Shown one piece after another: positions 8,129 to 18,200 of a stretch of 64,000 bases of DNA (its first letter is position 1; every line of letters starts with the position of its first letter). The notes beneath the pieces are model-generated. The model was not told where the DNA came from, ran no database searches, and worked only from the letters and a program-made list of their open reading frames with translations. The stretch is from Palsa-506 sp963786975. GTDB taxonomy: Bacteria > Actinomycetota > Actinomycetes > Streptosporangiales > Streptosporangiaceae. The position numbers were made by a program, and so were the translations under genes. Where the stretch lies: positions 744,001 to 808,000 of the forward strand of contig CAWBBE010000005.1 in assembly GCA_963786975.1 (NCBI GenBank), read 5' to 3'.

Positions 8129-8383
8129 TTAAACACCCTCCGGAGACGGCGGCGGTGGCTGCACGTACGTACCGCGGCCGACCACGAACTTCACCCTGCC
8201 CTCATCGCGGAGTATGCCGACCGCCTTGCGTGCAGTCATGCGAGCGATGCCGTACTGCTGCATGAGGCTTTGCTCGGATGGGATCGGCCGGCCAACCTGC
8301 AGCTCACCGGAATCGATCCTGGCCCGCAGGATGCGATAAAGCTGCAGGTAGATGGGCATTTCACCGTCGTGGTCAATCTCCAC
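8129..8383 (-). CDS. Short GntR-family transcriptional regulator (winged helix only)
   Basis: 84 residues that consist of almost nothing but the GntR winged-helix: IYLQLYRILRARIDSGEL, then GRPIPSEQSLMQQYGIARMT and the wing GRVKFVVGRGTYVQ. The usual C-terminal effector domain (FCD, UTRA) is absent, and the chain ends in PPPPSPEGV. Such mini-GntR proteins are frequent in actinomycete accessory regions. It is transcribed divergently from the hypothetical gene at 8475, across a short gap with operator-like repeats, so it probably controls both. Confidence 0.9.
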   Translation of the reverse strand: MEIDHDGEMPIYLQLYRILRARIDSGELQVGRPIPSEQSLMQQYGIARMTARKAVGILRDEGRVKFVVGRGTYVQPPPPSPEGV

Positions 8384-8429
8384 GTGATCACGTTAGGTCG
8401 TCTGCGTCAGGCTACCGGCATCAGGAGCC

Positions 8430-8462
8430 GTATGTAGACGTATACAAGCGTCTGTATGTAGA
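8430..8462. promoter_or_regulatory. Operator-like repeats in the divergent GntR/hypothetical intergenic gap
   Basis: GTATGTAGA occurs twice (8430-8438 and 8454-8462, 24 bases apart). Between them lies an inverted repeat AGACG/CGTCT (8436-8440 with 8449-8453) around TATACAAG. Palindromes with a GTATAC core are typical of GntR operators. The region is AT-richer than its surroundings and lies directly before the downstream start codon. Confidence 0.5.
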
Positions 8463-8474
8463 ATCTGCGACGTG

Positions 8475-8813
8475 ATGAACGACGAAAGCCAGCACAGGCC
8501 CGATCTGGTACTCGGCGATGAACAGGGCAGTCAGGATCTGGTGTTCGGCGATGCCGGCGGGTGGATCTCGGGGCCGTCGCTGGCGGTGGAGCGTTTAGGC
8601 GGCCCGAGGTTCGGGCTCAACGTCGGCGCGTGGATGAAGGCCTACCCGCGCTATGTCTTGCGGGGCGGCTTCGACGGCTTCGGCTTCGTCTGCTGGCTTC
8701 GCAACGGTGCGGGCCGCAAATCCGGCGAGCCGATGACCGCCGCGACCCTCGACGACCTGGCCGGGCTGGTCGAGCACCGCGAAGCACATCAGGGCAAGCC
8801 CGCCGGTGGCTGA
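8475..8813 (+). CDS. Hypothetical protein, divergent from the GntR regulator
   Basis: About 112 residues with no domain I recognise. Start codons GTG 8472 and ATG 8475 are adjacent. The N-terminus has a near-duplicated motif (DLVLGDEQGSQDLVFGD). The middle is aromatic and glycine-rich (YVLRGGFDGFGFVCWLRNG), and no signal peptide or membrane segment is seen. The position beside a mini-GntR gene with shared operator repeats suggests a regulator/partner pair of unknown function. Confidence 0.6.
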   Translation: MNDESQHRPDLVLGDEQGSQDLVFGDAGGWISGPSLAVERLGGPRFGLNVGAWMKAYPRYVLRGGFDGFGFVCWLRNGAGRKSGEPMTAATLDDLAGLVEHREAHQGKPAGG

Positions 8814-8872
8814 CCTGCGGCGGGCAACTGGCCGCGGAGCCGGGAACCAGGCGGCACCGCGGCGCATCCCGG

Positions 8873-11800
8873 TCAGGCCAGCGGCGTGAACGCAAAGTCG
8901 CTGAACACGGCCAGGCTCGGCCGCCGGTCGATGTTCACGCCGGCAAGCTGCACGAAAGCGGTGTTCTTGAACGACGAGTTCATCACCTGGCCGACTCTGG
9001 CGCCGTCGATCGTCAGGCTCTGGTCCGCGCCGTCGGCGGCGGCCTGGATCTCGTGCGTTCGCCCGGGCGGGACCTTGCCGTGGGCGAGTGTTACGCCGGC
9101 CGGGCCGTTGATGCGCTGGATCAGCCATTCTCCGTTCGAGCACACGGTGTCCCGGTAACCGGTCCCGCCGACCATGCGAGTGCCAAGTTCCATGCACTGG
9201 CCGGTCCCCCCAGCCAGGTTCACGCGCACCGAGACCCGGTAACTTGCCGGGAAGATCCCGGCTGGCGGGGTGAAACCGAGGAACCCGGCCGCATGCGCGG
9301 GCGTCGCCACGGCTATCCCGTCCGGCCCGCAGCTGGCCCGCGTTAGCCACGCGCTCATCATGGCCCACTGCGCGGCGCCGTGATCGCAGCCCGGCCCTGG
9401 CCGGGCGGCCAGGTACGACTCCCTGGCGACCGTCGTCGCCTGGCCCGGCCGGCTGGTCGGCGTGAACACGAAGCTGCTGAACACGGCCAGCCCCGGCTGC
9501 TTCGTCAGGTTGCTGATGCCGAGCGCGAGACGGTGCGTGCCGGAGAGCCGCGGGTCGGAGACCGAGGCTACCTGAACCCCGTCGATCGACAAGCGTTCAT
9601 TCGCGCCATCGGCGGTCACCGCGATCGCGTACGAATCCGCCCTGGCGAAAAGACCGCTGGCCAGCAGGACAAGATTCGTCCCGGTGAAGCGAGTGACTGT
9701 CCACAAGCCGGAATTGCAGATGCTGGCCTCATAAAAACCGGCCGCCGTCACCCGCGTGTCGATGAGCGCGCAGCCGCGCGCCAGCCGGGCGAAGCCGACG
9801 CGGACCGACATCCGGTAGCCGGCCGTGAACACCCCGCTCGGCGGCACGAACCGGACGACGCCTCGGCTGCCCGCCGCTACTGTCATCCGCAGTTCCCGTT
9901 GGGTACAGGCAATCGTGCCGGGATCGTGCCGCGTCGGCGTCCAGTACGCGGCGCTTTCGCAGCCGGGGCCAGAAAAGCTTGCCTCGTACCGGCGGGTTTC
10001 GCTGGCGTGCACCGTCCGCGGAAAGGCGATGGCGAACAGGCTGGCGCTGATCAGCAGCGAGGCAACCGCCGCGCCCGCGACGACACGGCGCCGCAAGGGG
10101 CGTTCAGCAGCTCTCCCGGCTGCCGGAGTGCCGCCCGGCGCGCCGCCGGCCTGCCGCACTCGTTGCCGGTCCCGCAGGATGAAGCCGACCACCACCACCG
10201 CGGGACCCAGCAGCAGCAGGCCAAGCGATGCCGTGAGATCGCTGGTCAGGAACGCGGGCGGGACCGCGCCAGAAACCGGCTCCCGGAACGTCCCCAGATA
10301 CAGCAGCAGGCAGTTGCAGGTCAGCGTGAACCCGGCCTGCAGCAGCTGTTGCCCCGCGTTCCGCGGCGGGCCGCTGCCGGTCTTCACGTCCGCAGGGCCG
10401 CGGCTGGCCGGCCCGTCCGCAGGGCCGCGGCTGGCCTGCCCGTTCGGCGAGGGCCCGCCGTCGGCCTGCGCCGGGTGGTCGCGGTCCGGGGCGCCGGTCG
10501 GCCTGCCGTGGTCTGGCGGGTACTTGCTGAGCACCGGCGCGAGCGTTCGCCGCGCGGCCGGCAGCAGCGACTTCCATAGCGCCGGCCACAGGAATATGGC
10601 CGCCAGCAGCACCGCCGACTCCGCGCCAAGATGCGCGTCTAGCTGCAGCACGGCGTATCCGACGCGGACAATCAGCAGCCCGGCCAGCAGGAGCAGCGCA
10701 CTGCGTAGTCGCTGCGTCTGTTGCCGCCAGGTCCGCTCTTGCCGCCAGGCCCCGCGGGGACGGCGGCCGAGCAGGGCCAGCAGCCAGATCAGGGTCCCGG
10801 CGGCGGTGCAGATCATGACGGCGCCCAGCAAGTCGGCCGGCTGTGGCACGCGCAGCCCGGCGTCGGCCAGGGCGACTGGGTAGTACCGCACCAGGACAAC
10901 CAGGGCGACCAGCGCCAGCAGGAGCCCGCCGGTGCCCAGGTTCGTCTTTCCCTCCCGGCCTTTCATGATCAGGAAGAGTGCCACGGTCAGCGCGGCCAGG
11001 GCGATCGGCACGGGCAGCAGTGCGGCCGCCGTGTTGACCACGAGGCTCGGCAGCCCGGGCGCGAACGGATTGAGGTCCACGAGAAGGACGGTGTCGGTGA
11101 AGACAAACGCGGCCGCGAGAAATAGCCAGCCGGAGGGCACCTCCTGGCGCCAGCGCGCGTCTACCCGGGCCAGCCGGACGAGCAGCGCCGTGATCCCGGC
11201 CAGGACTATCACCGCCACCAGGCCCGCCAGCAGGCCCTTGCCCGCCTGCATGAATTCGGTGCCGAGCACGGCTGCGGCGACCGCCGCCGTCAGCACGGGC
11301 AGCGCGAATACGAGCCGGCGGTCAGCCTGCCAGCGCTGGCTGGACAGGATCCGCCCGGCGACCTGCTGCGCGTGGTGCACCGAGTCAGTGCTGAACGCGA
11401 GAATCGGGAGCACCAGGAACAGCGGCAGCAGCAGCACCTCCGCGCCGATGCCGTACAGCACAATTCCGCGGCCGGCCGCTGGCCGCCCGGCGCGGGCGAA
11501 TGCCAGCCAGATCCCGAACTCGAGGCCGTAGTAGGCGAGCAGCAGGATGACCGCCCCGGCGGCCGGATGCCGGCGGCAGGCCCGGCGGGCCGCCGCTGGC
11601 CGCGCCGCGCGCCCGGCCGTAGCGGCGCGCTCGGCCACCGCCGGGCCGGCCGCCCACAGCCAGAACGCTGCCAGCACGGCGAGCTGGGCCAGGCTCAGCC
11701 ACCGGTCTGCCGCGAGCCGGTGCGTGCCGCCGGCCACCGTGTTGCCGGGCTGAATGGCCAGCAGGCCGGTCACCAGGATGAGCACCGGGAAACGGACCCG

Positions 11801-12031
11801 CGGCGGCGAGCGCAGCGCGCCCGCCAGCGCGAGGAGGTAGCCGACCGCCAGCGAGACGATGAGCACCAGGAAGCCGGCCAGCGGGACCCGGTACGGTAAC
11901 CCGCCCGGGGTCGGCACGCCGCTGCCTACCTCGGGCTGCGTCAGGCCCTGGGCCGCCAGCAGCACAGCCACCAGGACGGTCTGGCCAAGCACAACCTTGT
12001 CCAGGCCGGCCAGGAGTTTATCTGCGCGCAT
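8873..12031 (-). CDS. Large multi-spanning membrane protein with two extracytoplasmic LamG-like repeats
   Basis: 1052 residues. Residues 1 to about 480 hold some 12-14 hydrophobic helices, such as VLVAVLLAAQGL, FLVLIVSLAVGYLLAL and AVLLAAIFLWPALW. A charged, repetitive cytoplasmic-looking linker (SRGPAD repeated) follows. Two to three more helices come next, the last near LLISASLFAIAF. The C-terminal 370 residues are two homologous copies of a beta-rich domain: ..CTQRELRMTVAAGSRGVVRF.. LSIDGVQVASV, then ..GIAVATPAHAAGFLGF.. LTIDGARVGQV. Each has paired cysteines and resembles laminin-G/concanavalin-like sugar- or surface-binding folds. The start ATG follows a G-rich ribosome-binding site. No family name can be given. 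A role as a surface sensor or exporter is only a guess. Confidence 0.8.
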   Translation of the reverse strand: MRADKLLAGLDKVVLGQTVLVAVLLAAQGLTQPEVGSGVPTPGGLPYRVPLAGFLVLIVSLAVGYLLALAGALRSPPRVRFPVLILVTGLLAIQPGNTVAGGTHRLAADRWLSLAQLAVLAAFWLWAAGPAVAERAATAGRAARPAAARRACRRHPAAGAVILLLAYYGLEFGIWLAFARAGRPAAGRGIVLYGIGAEVLLLPLFLVLPILAFSTDSVHHAQQVAGRILSSQRWQADRRLVFALPVLTAAVAAAVLGTEFMQAGKGLLAGLVAVIVLAGITALLVRLARVDARWRQEVPSGWLFLAAAFVFTDTVLLVDLNPFAPGLPSLVVNTAAALLPVPIALAALTVALFLIMKGREGKTNLGTGGLLLALVALVVLVRYYPVALADAGLRVPQPADLLGAVMICTAAGTLIWLLALLGRRPRGAWRQERTWRQQTQRLRSALLLLAGLLIVRVGYAVLQLDAHLGAESAVLLAAIFLWPALWKSLLPAARRTLAPVLSKYPPDHGRPTGAPDRDHPAQADGGPSPNGQASRGPADGPASRGPADVKTGSGPPRNAGQQLLQAGFTLTCNCLLLYLGTFREPVSGAVPPAFLTSDLTASLGLLLLGPAVVVVGFILRDRQRVRQAGGAPGGTPAAGRAAERPLRRRVVAGAAVASLLISASLFAIAFPRTVHASETRRYEASFSGPGCESAAYWTPTRHDPGTIACTQRELRMTVAAGSRGVVRFVPPSGVFTAGYRMSVRVGFARLARGCALIDTRVTAAGFYEASICNSGLWTVTRFTGTNLVLLASGLFARADSYAIAVTADGANERLSIDGVQVASVSDPRLSGTHRLALGISNLTKQPGLAVFSSFVFTPTSRPGQATTVARESYLAARPGPGCDHGAAQWAMMSAWLTRASCGPDGIAVATPAHAAGFLGFTPPAGIFPASYRVSVRVNLAGGTGQCMELGTRMVGGTGYRDTVCSNGEWLIQRINGPAGVTLAHGKVPPGRTHEIQAAADGADQSLTIDGARVGQVMNSSFKNTAFVQLAGVNIDRRPSLAVFSDFAFTPLA

Positions 12032-12239
12032 TCACCCCAACCCCCCGCCCTGATCATAAATCCGGCGGCGGCCCGGTGCCCGGTAAGCGGTAATGGCGGG
12101 CCGATCTGGTGCCCGGCAGACGGCAACGGCCGGGCGGCCGGCGCTGGGGAAGGCGAATGGCCGGGCCCGAGTCCGGCCAGCGGGGGCGTCACCGGTTATA
12201 GGCTGCCGGCAGCGACCGGCACTGGGAGGGGCCACGCTC

Positions 12240-12722
12240 ATGACCACAAGAATCGTCCTGGGGGCAGTCTTAGCCGTTGTCGTGCTGGCCGGCTGCGGCC
12301 AGGGAGGCAGTTCGGCGCCTGCCGCCTCGGCGCCTGCCGGGTCGGCGACGGCGGCTACGCTCGCCTGCCGGCACAGTTATCAACGGTGGAAATCCGGCCC
12401 GGCCCGGGCGCCGGTGAGTCAGTTCCTGTCCGCGCTCAAGGATCTGCAGGCCGCAGGCTCGGCGAAGAACCTTCCGGCCATCACGGCAGCGGTAAGGAAG
12501 GCCGGCCGGGCCGCCGGGAGGGTCTCCGCCTTCGCCGTCCCCGCTTGTGCCGACCCGCACGGCTACTTTGCCGCCATCCTGGCCAGGGTCCGCGCTGCGG
12601 CGACCCGTGCGAGCACCGCGAAAGGACTGTCCGCGACGGTGAGTGCGCTGGCCCCGCTGACGGGCGTGCCGGCGCTCGAGGCCAGGTTCACCGCCGAGGT
12701 GAAACGCGCAACCGGGGCCTGA
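12240..12722 (+). CDS. Small secreted lipoprotein of unknown function
   Basis: The ATG at 12240 is preceded by GGAGGGG, and the start gives an ideal lipoprotein signal peptide (TTRIVLGAVLAVVVLAGC, lipobox LAGC). A Ser/Ala/Gly linker follows, then a helical domain of about 120 residues with two cysteines (ACRHSYQRW and VPACADPHGYF). It is likely anchored to the outer face of the cytoplasmic membrane. It is divergent from the large membrane protein gene across a 208-base gap. Confidence 0.85.
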   Translation: MTTRIVLGAVLAVVVLAGCGQGGSSAPAASAPAGSATAATLACRHSYQRWKSGPARAPVSQFLSALKDLQAAGSAKNLPAITAAVRKAGRAAGRVSAFAVPACADPHGYFAAILARVRAAATRASTAKGLSATVSALAPLTGVPALEARFTAEVKRATGA

Positions 12723-12727
12723 CGGCC

Positions 12728-13346
12728 AGCCATCGACCTGATCAAGGCCGGCCGCCGCGCGCATCGGCATCTGGGGGAGCAGTTACTCGGGCGGGCACGT
12801 CCTGGTGGTGGCGGCGATCGACCGCCGGGTCAAGGCCGCGGTCAGCCAGGTCCCGCTGATCAGCGGTCATGACAACCTCCGTGCGCTGGTCCGGGCCGAC
12901 TTCATCGCGGGCTTCCGGGAGATGTTCGACGCTGACCGGCAGGCCCGGTTCGAGGGCAAGCCGCCGGTCATGGTCCCGGTGGTGGACGAGGACCCGCTGG
13001 CCCCGTCGGCGCTGCGACCGCGGACTCCTGGCAGTGGTTCACCGAGACCGCCAAGAACCGGGCGCCGTCCTGGCGCAACGAGGTCACGCTGCGCAGCGTC
13101 GAGATGTTCACCGAGTACGAGCCGGTAACCTACCTGCCGTACATCAGCCCGACGCCGCTGCTGCTGCTGGTCGCGGTGGGCGACCACCTGGTGCCGTCCG
13201 AGCTGGCCATCGCCGGGTACGACCAGGCGCACGAGCCGAAGAAACTGGTGATCCTGCCGGGCGGCCACTTCGACGCCTACACCAGGGGATTCGAGCCGTC
13301 CAGCACCGCCGCCCGCGACTGGCTGGTCCAGCACCTGGCCCCATAG
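12728..13346 (+). pseudogene. Remnant of an alpha/beta-hydrolase gene
   Basis: Three frames in succession encode pieces of one alpha/beta-hydrolase. They are AIDLIKAGRRA (from 12728), then RIGIWGSSYSGGH with the nucleophile-elbow serine (GxSxxGG), running to DEDPLAPSAL (to about 13014). The last piece is ADSWQWFTETAKNRAPSW through to GGHFDAYTRGFEPSS and the stop at 13344-13346, with the catalytic-histidine motif GGHFDAY. The N-terminal half is missing and two frame changes are needed (near 12758 and 13015), so no active enzyme is expected. The 3' end abuts the convergent DUF3040 gene. Confidence 0.75.
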
Positions 13347-13352
13347 CGGCTA

Positions 13353-13751
13353 TCACCGGCGCTTCCAGCCGGACTGATCCCAGGCCGGGCCTGATCCCTC
13401 AGCGGACGGACTGCCGTTCCTGCCGCGTCGCATGGCGGGACAGGCAGCCGTTCGGCTGGCTCCACGAATAGCTGCGCCCGGGAAAAGTGGGCGCCAAGTT
13501 GCACCGGGGCCGGCCGGGCAGCAGCGTGCTGAGGACCAGCACGCCGCTACGGCGATGAGCGCGATCGCGATTCCGACGGATCGGCGCGGCAGCTGGCGCA
13601 GCCGGGGCTTCAGCTGCTCGGTCCTTGGCATCACATCGTGCCGGGCCAGCCTGCTAAAGATCGCAAACAGCGACCCAAGCCTGGGATCACCAGCCAGCAG
13701 CGTCCTCTCGATCCGGTCAAGGACCCGCTGCTGGCGCATCGGCAAACTCAT
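13353..13751 (-). CDS. DUF3040 small membrane protein
   Basis: The start ATG at 13751 gives SLPMRQQRVLDRIERTLLAG followed by DPRLGSLFAIFSRLARHD, the conserved N-terminal block of the actinobacterial DUF3040 family. One clear membrane helix follows (SVGIAIALIAVAACW). The C-terminal tail is Arg/Ala/Pro-rich without recognisable features. An upstream in-frame ATG would add 30 residues lacking family similarity. Function of the family is unknown. Confidence 0.8.
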   Translation of the reverse strand: MSLPMRQQRVLDRIERTLLAGDPRLGSLFAIFSRLARHDVMPRTEQLKPRLRQLPRRSVGIAIALIAVAACWSSARCCPAGPGATWRPLFPGAAIRGASRTAACPAMRRGRNGSPSAEGSGPAWDQSGWKRR

Positions 13752-14093
13752 CGTGCTCGCCCCCGCCTCCGGTTGCACCAAGATGTGCCACCGGGGTCTG
13801 GAGCGGTGCGCTGGCGTGATCACTACACCGGTCCGGATCAAGCCGGACGATCCCGTCAGTCCTGCTTAACGCTAACGTCCGCTAGCACCCACGGCAAGGC
13901 CAGCCCAAAGCGGAATACTTCCGGGCCAGCAGGCATGAACCTGCGGGGCCGCGCCGACACGCCGTCCAGTCCGGGATGAACGGGATTGTCGCAGCCGCCC
14001 GGCATTATGAGGGCGTCATGATGGCCCCGATCACAATGGCCCGGCCCGGCCCCGGTGGCCCGTTCCGGCCGTTGGGAAATCAATGGCGCGCTG
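13752..14093. other. Intergenic region upstream of sbcD and the DUF3040 gene
   Basis: Divergent promoter region. No coding sequence, strong hairpin or clear promoter consensus could be recognised. Confidence 0.3.
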
Positions 14094-15296
14094 ATGAGAT
14101 TAGTGCACACCTCGGACTGGCACCTGGGGCGCACCCTGCACGGCGAGAGCCTGCTGGCGCACCAGGCGGCGTTCCTGCAGTGGCTGCTCGGCCAGGCGGT
14201 CAGCCAGCAGGCTGACGCCGTCATCGTGGCCGGCGATGTCTACGACCGGGCGGTGCCGGGCACCGACGCGGTGGCGCTGCTCGACCGTACCCTGCGGGAT
14301 TTCGCCGCCGCCCGCATCCCGGTGCTGATCACCAGCGGCAATCACGACTCGGCGGTACGGCTCGGCTTCGGCGCCCGGCTCAGCGAGCTGGCCGGCCTCC
14401 ACCTGCGCACCTCGGTGCCGGATATCACCAGGCCGGTCATGCTCAGCGACGCCGGCGGCGAGCTGGCGATCTATGGCATCCCGTACCTGCTGCCAGACGC
14501 GGTGATGGAGGAGCTCGGCGCGCAGCGTTCGCACCAGTCGGTGCTGGCCGCGGCGGTAGCCCGGATCCGGGCGGATGCCGCGGCGCGGGGCGTCGGCCGC
14601 TTCGTCGTCGCGGCGCACGCGTTCATCACCGGAGGGCAGCCGTCCGATTCAGAACGGGACATCCGGGTCGGCGGCATCGGTGACGCGCCGGCGTCCGTAT
14701 TCGACGGTGCCTGCTACGTGGCCCTCGGTCACTTGCACGGCCAGCAGAACATCCCGGGCGGCGGAACCGGCGCAGCGGGCAGCACCGTCCGGTATTCCGG
14801 CTCGCCGCTGGCGTTCTCGTTCGGCGAGCGGAACCAGGCCAAGTCCGTGACGCTCGCCGACATCGACGCGGCCGGGCAGGTGACCGTCACCCAGCTGCCG
14901 GCTCCGGCGCCGCGGCCGCTGCGCGAGGTGCGGGGGAAGCTCGACGACCTGCTCGCCCGGGCCGACGGGGACCTGGCCGGGCTGGCCGGCGCCTGGGTCA
15001 AGGTGGTGCTGACCGACACGGTGCGGCCATCCGCGCCGATGGAGCGGCTGCGCGAGAAATGGCCGCACACGCTCGTGCTCGAATTCGCGCCCGAGGGCGG
15101 GCTGACCGGCGTCGCGGCCGATCTCGCCCGGCTGGCCGCCGACGTGGCCGACCCGGTGCGGATCTGCGCGCTGTTCGTCGAGTTCACCAGCGGCGGCCCG
15201 CCGGACGAGGCTCAGCACGCGGTACTGCGGGACGCGGTCGAGGCCTGCCAGCATGCCGAGCACGGCGAGGCCCGGCCGGCCGGCGCGGTCGCCTGA
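14094..15296 (+). CDS. sbcD: Exonuclease subunit SbcD (Mre11-type nuclease)
   Basis: 400-residue metallophosphoesterase. Nuclease motifs in order: HTSDWHLGRTLHG (residues about 5-17), GDVYDRAVP, SGNHDS, AAHAF and GHLHGQQ, with the metal-binding Asp, His and Asn residues all in place. With SbcC it forms an ATP-dependent complex that cuts DNA hairpins and processes double-strand breaks in the cytoplasm. The ATG at 14094 was chosen because the family begins exactly there (MRLVHTSDWH). The stop TGA overlaps the sbcC ATG by one base, so the two are translationally coupled. Confidence 0.97.
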   Translation: MRLVHTSDWHLGRTLHGESLLAHQAAFLQWLLGQAVSQQADAVIVAGDVYDRAVPGTDAVALLDRTLRDFAAARIPVLITSGNHDSAVRLGFGARLSELAGLHLRTSVPDITRPVMLSDAGGELAIYGIPYLLPDAVMEELGAQRSHQSVLAAAVARIRADAAARGVGRFVVAAHAFITGGQPSDSERDIRVGGIGDAPASVFDGACYVALGHLHGQQNIPGGGTGAAGSTVRYSGSPLAFSFGERNQAKSVTLADIDAAGQVTVTQLPAPAPRPLREVRGKLDDLLARADGDLAGLAGAWVKVVLTDTVRPSAPMERLREKWPHTLVLEFAPEGGLTGVAADLARLAADVADPVRICALFVEFTSGGPPDEAQHAVLRDAVEACQHAEHGEARPAGAVA

Positions 15297-18200
15297 TGCG
15301 GCTGCACAGCCTGCACCTGCAGGCGTTCGGCCCGTACGCGACGGCGCAGCAGGTCGACTTCGACCTGCTGGCCCGCAGCGGGCTGTTCCTGCTGGAGGGA
15401 CCGACCGGCGCGGGGAAGACCACGATCCTGGACGCGATCACCTTCGCGCTCTACGGCGGCCTGTCCGCGGACTCAGCCGGCGCCGACCGGCTGCACTCCG
15501 ACTTCGCCGCGGCTGACGTGGAGCCGTCGGTGACGCTGGTCTTCTCGCTCGGCGGCACCCGCTACCGGATCACCCGGGTGCCCGAGCATCAGCGGCTGAA
15601 GAAGCGCGGCACCGGCTACACCACCCAGCCGAGCCAGGTGCACCTGCAGCGCCGCGAAGACGGCCGCTGGATCAGCCTGTCGTCCAACAAGGCCGAGTCC
15701 GGTGACCTGATCACCGAGTTCGTCGGGCTCAACCGCGACCAGTTCACCCAGGTCATGCTGCTGCCGCAGGGCGAGTTCGCGAAGTTCCTGCGCTGCGGCG
15801 ACGACGACCGCCGGATGGTGCTCAGCAGGCTGTTCGGCACCGAGCTCTATGACCAGATCACCGGCGAGCTCGACCGCCGCCGGCAGGCCGCCGCGCAGCG
15901 GCGGGAGCAGGCCAGGAAGCGGATCGGCAGCGCGGTGTCGGCCGCTGCCGAGGCGGCCGGCCGGGACGGCGAGGCCAGGGACGAGGTAGTCGCGCTTGAC
16001 GGCGCCGAGCGGGGCGTCCGGCTGAAGGAGATCGCCGCGGAACTGGCGCAGACCGCCGAGGTCACCGGCGCCGGGCTGGCCGTCGCGGAAACCGCGACAG
16101 CGGCCGCGCTGCGGGCCGATGAGCAGGCGAAGCGGCAGGCAGGCCTGATGACCCGGCTCACCCAGGCGCTGGCCAGGCTGGGCGAGCACGAGAGCACCCG
16201 GGCGGCGCACGAGCAGCGGGCCGGGCAGCTCGCCCTGGCCCGGCAGGCCGATCCGGTCCGGCCGCTGCTCGCGGCGCTAGCCGACGCGGAGGCGGCCGCG
16301 GACGCCGCCCGGGACGCGGTCCTCGGCCTGGCCGCCGGCCGGGACGAGGACATGCCCGCCGGCCAGGACGGTGCTGCGCCGGAGTCCATCGCGGCGGCCG
16401 CCGCCGAGGCGGCCGGACGGGCCGGCGCCGCCGAGCGGGCAGCGATCTCGGCGCAGCACCTGGCCGATGCCGAGGCGGCGCTGCCCGGCCGGGACGCTGC
16501 CGTGGCCGCGCTGGCGGACGCCGCCGGCCAGGCCTCGGTCCGGGCAGCCGCGCTGGCCGAAACCCGCCGCGAGCGGCCGGCCGCGATCGACGGGCTGGAG
16601 CGGGAGCTGGCCGCGGCCCGCGACACCGCCAGCCAGCTGGCCGCGGCCCGCGCCCGGCGGCAGGTGGTGACGGCGCAGCAGATGGCGGCCGGCCGGCTCA
16701 CCGAGCTCGGCCCGCTGCTGACCGCCGCCGCCGTGGTGCTGCGGGACGCGGTGGATGCTCATCAGGCGCTGGTGGACGCGCACCAGCAGCGGGCCGAGGC
16801 ACGGCTGGCCGGGATGGCCGCCGAACTGGCCGCTCAGCTGGCCGACGGTGCCGCCTGCCCGGTCTGCGGCTCCGCGGAGCACCCGGCGCCCGCGCCGGCC
16901 GGGGACGATCCGGTGTCTGCCGAGGACGTGGCCGATGCCGCCGCCCGGCGGGATGCCGCGCTCGGCGCCCGGGAGCGGGCCGCCGCGGACCGCGATGAGC
17001 TCGCCAGGGAAGAAGCGGCGCTGCAGGCAGCGGCCGGCGGCCGCGCCATCGGGGACCTGGCCGCGGAGGCCGATGCGCTCGCCGCGACGATCACGGCGGC
17101 GGAGGCAGCGACGCGCGACGCCGGGCAGCTGGCGCAGCAGCTAGCGGACTGGCGAGCCGAGCACGAGCAGGCCGGCCAGGAACTGCTGACGGCCACCGCC
17201 GAGGCGACGACCGCGGCTGCGCGGCTGCTGGCCGCCCAGGCGGAGCGGGACCAGCTCGGCGCGCAGATCACGGCGGGCGCGGCGGGCTACCCGACCGTCG
17301 CGGCCCGGCAGCGCGCCCTGCGCGAGGCAGCCGAACGCGACCGCTGCCTGGCCGCCGCGCTGGACCAGCTGGCCGCCGCCGGCTCCGCCGAACTGCAGGC
17401 CCGGTCCCGGGCCGAGCGCGAGGCCCAGGCCAACGGGTTCGCCGCGCTGGACGATGCCCGCCCGGCCGTGCTCGACTCGGTATCGCTGGCCGAACTCGGC
17501 GATCTGGTGGCGTCCTGGGAGGAGACGCTGATCCGGCTCACCGCGGACGCCGAGGCCGACGACCTGGCCGGGCTCGACCCGGACCAGGCGCCAGCCGCGC
17601 AGGCGGCAGCGCGGGCCGCGGCCGGCGCGCTGGCCCGCGCCGGGGAAGCCGAGCGGGAGGTACGGGCCGCGCACGGCGCGGCGACGGCCATGGTGACCAG
17701 GTTCAGCCAGCGCCTGGACGAGGTGCGCAGCGCCGAGGAATCCCACGATCGCCTCGTCGAGCGGACCGAGACCGTGATCCGGCTGGCCAGCCTGGCCAGG
17801 GGCATGGACGGCCACCGCCGGGTGACGCTGACCACTTATGTGCTGCGGCACTGGTTCGAGCAGGTCGTCGCGGCGGCCAACGTGCGGCTGTCGGTCATGT
17901 CGTCCGGCCGCTACCAGCTCAGGCGGATCGACGAGGGCGAGAACAAGCGGCAGCGGGCCGGCCTGACGCTGTCGGTGATCGACCGGCATACCGGCGAGGA
18001 GCGCAGCCCCAGGTCGCTGTCCGGCGGAGAGACGTTCTACACCTCGCTGGCGCTGGCGCTCGGCCTGGCCGACGTGGTCAGGGCCGAGGCGGGCGGAGTG
18101 GATCTGGACACGCTGTTCATCGACGAGGGGTTCGGCTCGCTGGACTCCGACACGCTGGACCAGGTCATGGCCGTCATCGACGACCTGCGGGACCGCGGCC

